A stretch of DNA of 64,000 bases from Epiperipatus broadwayi. Its lineage: Eukaryota > Onychophora > Udeonychophora > Euonychophora > Peripatidae. Within the stretch, counting starts at the first letter, position 1; each line of letters begins with the position of its first letter. The stretch lies in NCBI GenBank assembly GCA_028023455.1, contig JAQFVV010006739.1, positions 338,629 through 402,628 on the forward strand, read 5' to 3'. Both the position numbers and the translations under genes were made by a program. The notes beneath the pieces are model-generated. The model did no database searches, was not told the DNA's origin, and saw only the letters and a list, made by a program, of their open reading frames with translations. Below, one piece after another: positions 60,430 through 64,000 of the stretch.

Positions 60430-62135
60430 TCACAATATTTATACTTTTTTAATTGATAAAGTGATTGATCATATTAAATTGTCTAGTAATAATAAAGTGT
60501 TCTCCATGAATAACAGATCAGTTAATTAAAAAAAATGGAGAAAGTGTATAAAATGTTCCATGGTAATTCGATTGTTTGAAAATGTCTTTTTAAAGAAATT
60601 AATTTTGATGTGGAAAAAGCTAAACCCCATTGTTAAGTGGAATACCTTTATAAAATATGTCTTTGAAATGAAAAATCATCAATTCTTTGATTTAAAAAAA
60701 TTTCTAATCAAATTAATTTGACTAAAAATAATGTTGCTGATTTTAAAAATAATTTCTTGTGATGTGATGCACTGTGACTTCTCCTTATTCGGAGTCAGGA
60801 ATCTCTCAGAAATTATGCTCAGAAAAAAACTAAAAGCCACTTCGACTTTCTTTTCCATTCCCCACCCCATTGTATATATGCCATAAGTGGAACCATCTAT
60901 CATAATTTGACTTTTAAATTTATTTATGATTTTCTTTTGCTCGATGTTTCTGATACTCAGTTGCCACATTTTATTGTTTAAAAAAATTCTTTCCTCTAAG
61001 TTTAAATAATTTAACTTCAAATTTTTTTAAAGATAATAAGTTTATTTTGATATCAGTACAAGTTTATTTATTTAATTTTTCTTTGCCATTTGATATTATA
61101 TTACACCCATTTTTTAAAAAGGTGATTCATTAATTATTAGTAATTATACACTCATTTCAATCATATCTATAATTAAAGCAAAGCAAAACTCCATATAGTA
61201 GTGCTTTGTTTATAAACAATTATGTGCTAATATTGGAGATGTGATCATGTGATGCTTGCATATCTATAATTGTTAAGCTATTTGACATTATCAATGTTGT
61301 CATACTTGAATATGCATAAAATGATTTCTGTATACAGTTTAGGATTGTTACTAGAAGGATTCCACAATTTACTATCTTCATTGGTTAATGCTCCTAAGAC
61401 TGCAGTTGTGCATTTGGATTTAGCTAAAGCATTTGGCTATCCATATGTTTTTTTAAGAACATTTTGCTTCAATGTTAAAAATTATCTAAAAGACAGAAGC
61501 TGGCAAACAAAATTGTGTTGTTAGTGATTTTAAATGGATTACCACAGAGTTCACAATGATTTGTACTTGATTCTATATTATTTTGGATTGCCTTTGGATT
61601 CATCAATTTATGATTTTGTTGACGATATTGCTCTAAGTTGTGATGTGGCTTCATGTGATCTTCTTGAACAGATAATTAATAGGGATTTGATTTGGCTTTA
61701 ATTAATGAATTACTGGCATATACAAAACTGTCTTCAATTATAATAAATAAAAAGTATTCATTTTTTTAAAATTTATAAATAATATCTCAATTTGTAGTAA
61801 ATATGAGATTAATGGTTAATAGTATATATATTTATGATATTATGATTGTTGATAACTATTATTATCTGAGAGTATTTATTAATTGTAGGTTATATTGGTC
61901 AGACCATATTATTTATCTAGGTTCTCAGTTATGCCAAATTAATTATTTGTTTTATTACCTAGTTAAATTCTTGCTTAGATCAGTTTTGTTGATTATAAAT
62001 GTTGTTTGCTGTCAAAGTATATTGCCATATAATATCTCTATTTGTGATAAATTGTACTGTTTTTATACTGTTCTCATTATGAACTTTGCAAAATTATTTT
62101 TAGTAGACTCATTCTGTGCACGATATTTATGACAA
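60430..62135 (+). pseudogene. LINE D: decayed CR1/Jockey-like non-LTR retrotransposon
   Basis: On the plus strand: GDSLIISNYTLISIISIIKA (about 61121-61180) matches the NYRPISLL RT block. LLEGFHNLLSSLVNAPKTA (about 61346-61405) and VVHLDLAKAFGYP (about 61405-61443) carry the first catalytic Asp region. VKNYLKDRSW follows (about 61472-61502), then a decayed PQSS segment near 61540. FVDDIALSCDVASCDLLEQI (about 61614-61675) is the FADD box as FVDD. A C-terminal frame 61803-62132 resembles the YLGV...W..HI region. Frames shift repeatedly, so it is inactive. An 84-bp FB-1 remnant (61175-61258) interrupts the RT. Confidence 0.68.
61175..61258 (-). mobile_element. 84-bp FB-1 micro-insertion with 13-bp target-site duplication
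   Basis: CATATCTATAATT occurs at 61162-61174 and 61259-61271. The insert starts AAAGCAAAGCAAAACTCCAT and ends GTGATCATGTGATGCTTG, which are the FB-1 ends in reverse order. The interior with the ribozyme is absent. It splits the RT reading of LINE D. Confidence 0.85.
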
Positions 62136-62139
62136 TTTT

Positions 62140-63510
62140 TTCATATTTTTTGTTGTTAAGCTTTATAAATATAGAATATTGTTGATATTGTAATTCCTTT
62201 TTATATCATAAAGTTTTCACTGTTAATATTCAATTAGCCATCATTTTCAATTGGCTTTAACAGACTTGAATTTGGAAAGTAATCATAGATAATTCAGTTA
62301 TAATGTGTCAGATTGTTTAATTCTTTTACTGTTGTTTATTCACTAAATGTTACTCATATTTCATTTCCTACATCTAAAAAATATTTGTAACTTGATTATT
62401 ATACTGCAGTTAACTATTTTTATTATTATTATTGTATTAATCTTTATTAATTAATTTGTTTTAAGTTTTGTACATGATTAATGTAATATGATAGTTATTT
62501 CTATATTTAAAAAGAATATTTGCAACTTTGACTATTGTATTGCATGTAAATATATTTAATTTATTATTATTATTATTTGTATTAGTCTTTGTAAATTTAT
62601 TTGCTACATGTTTTTATATATTCTTTTATTTTTATAATTAATTTTGAAATTTGAAAGCTATTATGAATAATTCCTCATACAAATATATTATTGTTTGAAG
62701 TTCTTTTCTTATCCATATAATTCTATAATTAAAAATCACTTCTTTTCTTTTCAAAAACTTTATTTGATGTATATATTATACCGAGACAAAGTCGGTATAT
62801 GTATTATAACAAGACAAGTCGATGTAAATAAACACACACACACACTCAAGCAGTATAAAATACTCGTAACATTATATTTATAACCTTTAATAGTTTTCTC
62901 CCCATTTATAAACTACATTTATAAAATACAGATAATAATTGTCTAATTAAATAGTTAAGGCTTTCACATAAAATTAATAATAGAACATTCTCTAAAATAA
63001 TATAATAAAGGAAAATATAATATGCTCTAATAAATATTCAAAGTTAATTTCCATTTGTATGCGCCACGGGATTTAAAATGTTTATTGTAAATTATAATTT
63101 TAGCAAAGGTAAAACTCATAGAAAAGATTTGAGAAAAGATTAAATGCTCGACTTCTAAAATTAATGTAGATTGTATTGTTCTTGTGAAAACACACACACG
63201 CATGCACTCAAAGTATGAATGAATAGAAGTTGGTTAACAGAGATTGCAACATGAGATTGCCAAGACCAAAATTTGCCTTAAGCAAAAAGGATTGAGTGAA
63301 CATTACGTCAAACACGGACCTGAACGACAACTCTTAAAAAAGATGGAACTCTGGGGGGAGATTGGATCCTAAGATAAAGATTACATCTTATAAATATCAA
63401 ACGAAATCTATTCAATTACTCTTGCTTGCTTTTTCTTTTCTGTTGTTATTATTATTGCTGTTGTTGTATTTTTTTTGGTTGCTGTTATCATTGTTGATAT
63501 CGTTGCTGAA
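62140..63510. other. No recognisable gene
   Basis: AT-rich sequence with (CA)n patches near 62832 and 63190. From about 63200 the composition shifts toward higher G+C. Confidence 0.45.
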
Positions 63511-63519
63511 AGAGTTCCT

Positions 63520-63883
63520 CACTTAATGTGTTTAGAATATAGCGTGACATAGAATAGTATTCGTCCATTTCGCCGTATTCAAATCCAAGATGATCATTAT
63601 GAAATTAATACTGAGAGCCGCGATTGTCATGAGGGGCTAGAAAACCCTTCAGTGATTGATCGACGCTCCGCCACCGAACATCTCCGAGGCTATGGAAATC
63701 CAATCACATCCTCACCCCAAATTAATGCTCCAACCTAATCATTATGTTCCGAGAAATACCAACATCAGCCCAGACCATGCTATGCTCACTTTAAATAAAC
63801 AAATCACTTCATCATGAAAGCCATCTCCCACGTTCAAATCCTCGTCTCACTCGAAGCAGCGGGAAGTCAAAATCAAATCTTAG
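63520..63883 (+). other. Candidate 5' exon with splice donor
   Basis: This is the least AT-rich part of the right end, with CpGs (CGACGCTCCG, CGAAGCAGCGGG) that are rare elsewhere in the window. A short frame from ATG 63692 (41 codons, MEIQSHPHPKLM...) ends at 63817. A second from ATG 63814 (MKAISHVQILVSLEAAG...) runs without a stop to CTTAG|GTAAAT, a good donor match after 63883. I recognise no protein family. A non-coding first exon, a coding first exon or an unclassified repeat are all possible. The rest of any gene lies outside the window. Confidence 0.3.
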
Positions 63884-64000
63884 GTAAATAGTTTATTTTA
63901 TATTATGTTTCATTCACTCAATTCGTAAACTCTTAAAGGCAATCTCATAGTTAACTAACTCACACTTGTGTAAATAAATCATAAAATTTGCTGTAACATT
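63884..64000. other. Sequence after the candidate donor
   Basis: AT-rich sequence that would be the start of an intron if the exon at 63520-63883 is real. Nothing else is seen. Confidence 0.3.

Overview
The window is an AT-rich (about three quarters A+T by eye) stretch of animal nuclear DNA packed with transposable elements. Four things point to a metazoan, probably an invertebrate: decayed LINE retrotransposons of RTE-like and CR1/Jockey-like type, a Penelope-like GIY-YIG fragment, hAT and Tigger-type DNA transposons, and tRNA-derived SINEs with A/B boxes and target-site duplications (TSDs). I cannot name the species. I found no intact host protein-coding gene. The only candidate is a possible 5' exon at the far right end (about 63.5-63.9 kb).

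Layout. 1-4.1 kb: no recognisable feature. 4.1-4.5 kb: a foldback element (family FB-1). 7.3-8.3 kb: an unclassified GC-richer block. 9.5-10.7 kb: tRNA-like SINE relics. 11.3-14.8 kb: LINE A (minus), interrupted by FB-1 and a SINE, with a 35-bp minisatellite beside it. 18.3-20.6 kb: LINE B (plus), interrupted by FB-3, an FB-E fragment and a long (AT)n. 23.3-24.0 kb: Penelope-like GIY-YIG domain. 25.0-33.4 kb: foldback elements FB-D, FB-1, FB-2 and FB-C. 34.4 and 42.0 kb: SINEs. 36.7 kb: a perfect 56-bp inverted repeat. 37.3-38.6 kb: Tigger-like element. 46.0-46.8 kb: FB-D and FB-3. 47.4-51.1 kb: LINE E (minus), interrupted by FB-1 and a multimeric FB-2. 52.3-56.5 kb: a complete-ended hAT element with a dead transposase. 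56.7-59.6 kb: LINE C (plus), interrupted by FB-E. 60.4-62.1 kb: LINE D (plus), interrupted by a tiny FB-1 remnant.

The most interesting signal is a group of small non-coding foldback elements. Six insertions have perfect TSDs of 9-13 bp, one has an imperfect 12-bp TSD, and FB-C has a 16-bp one. Three sequence-unrelated families (FB-1, FB-2, FB-D) carry hammerhead-ribozyme architecture: helix I, a CUGAUGA box, helix II, GAAA, a tiny helix III and a cleavage site. One copy (minus, 25148-25195) has every core position intact. In the composite FB-2 insertion two hammerheads lie in direct repeat about 374 nt apart, which is the layout expected of a self-cleaving, circle-forming retrozyme-like RNA. 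Hammerheads are known in Penelope-like elements and metazoan retrozymes, and a Penelope-like fragment is present here, so mobilisation by Penelope-type machinery is a reasonable but unproven inference.
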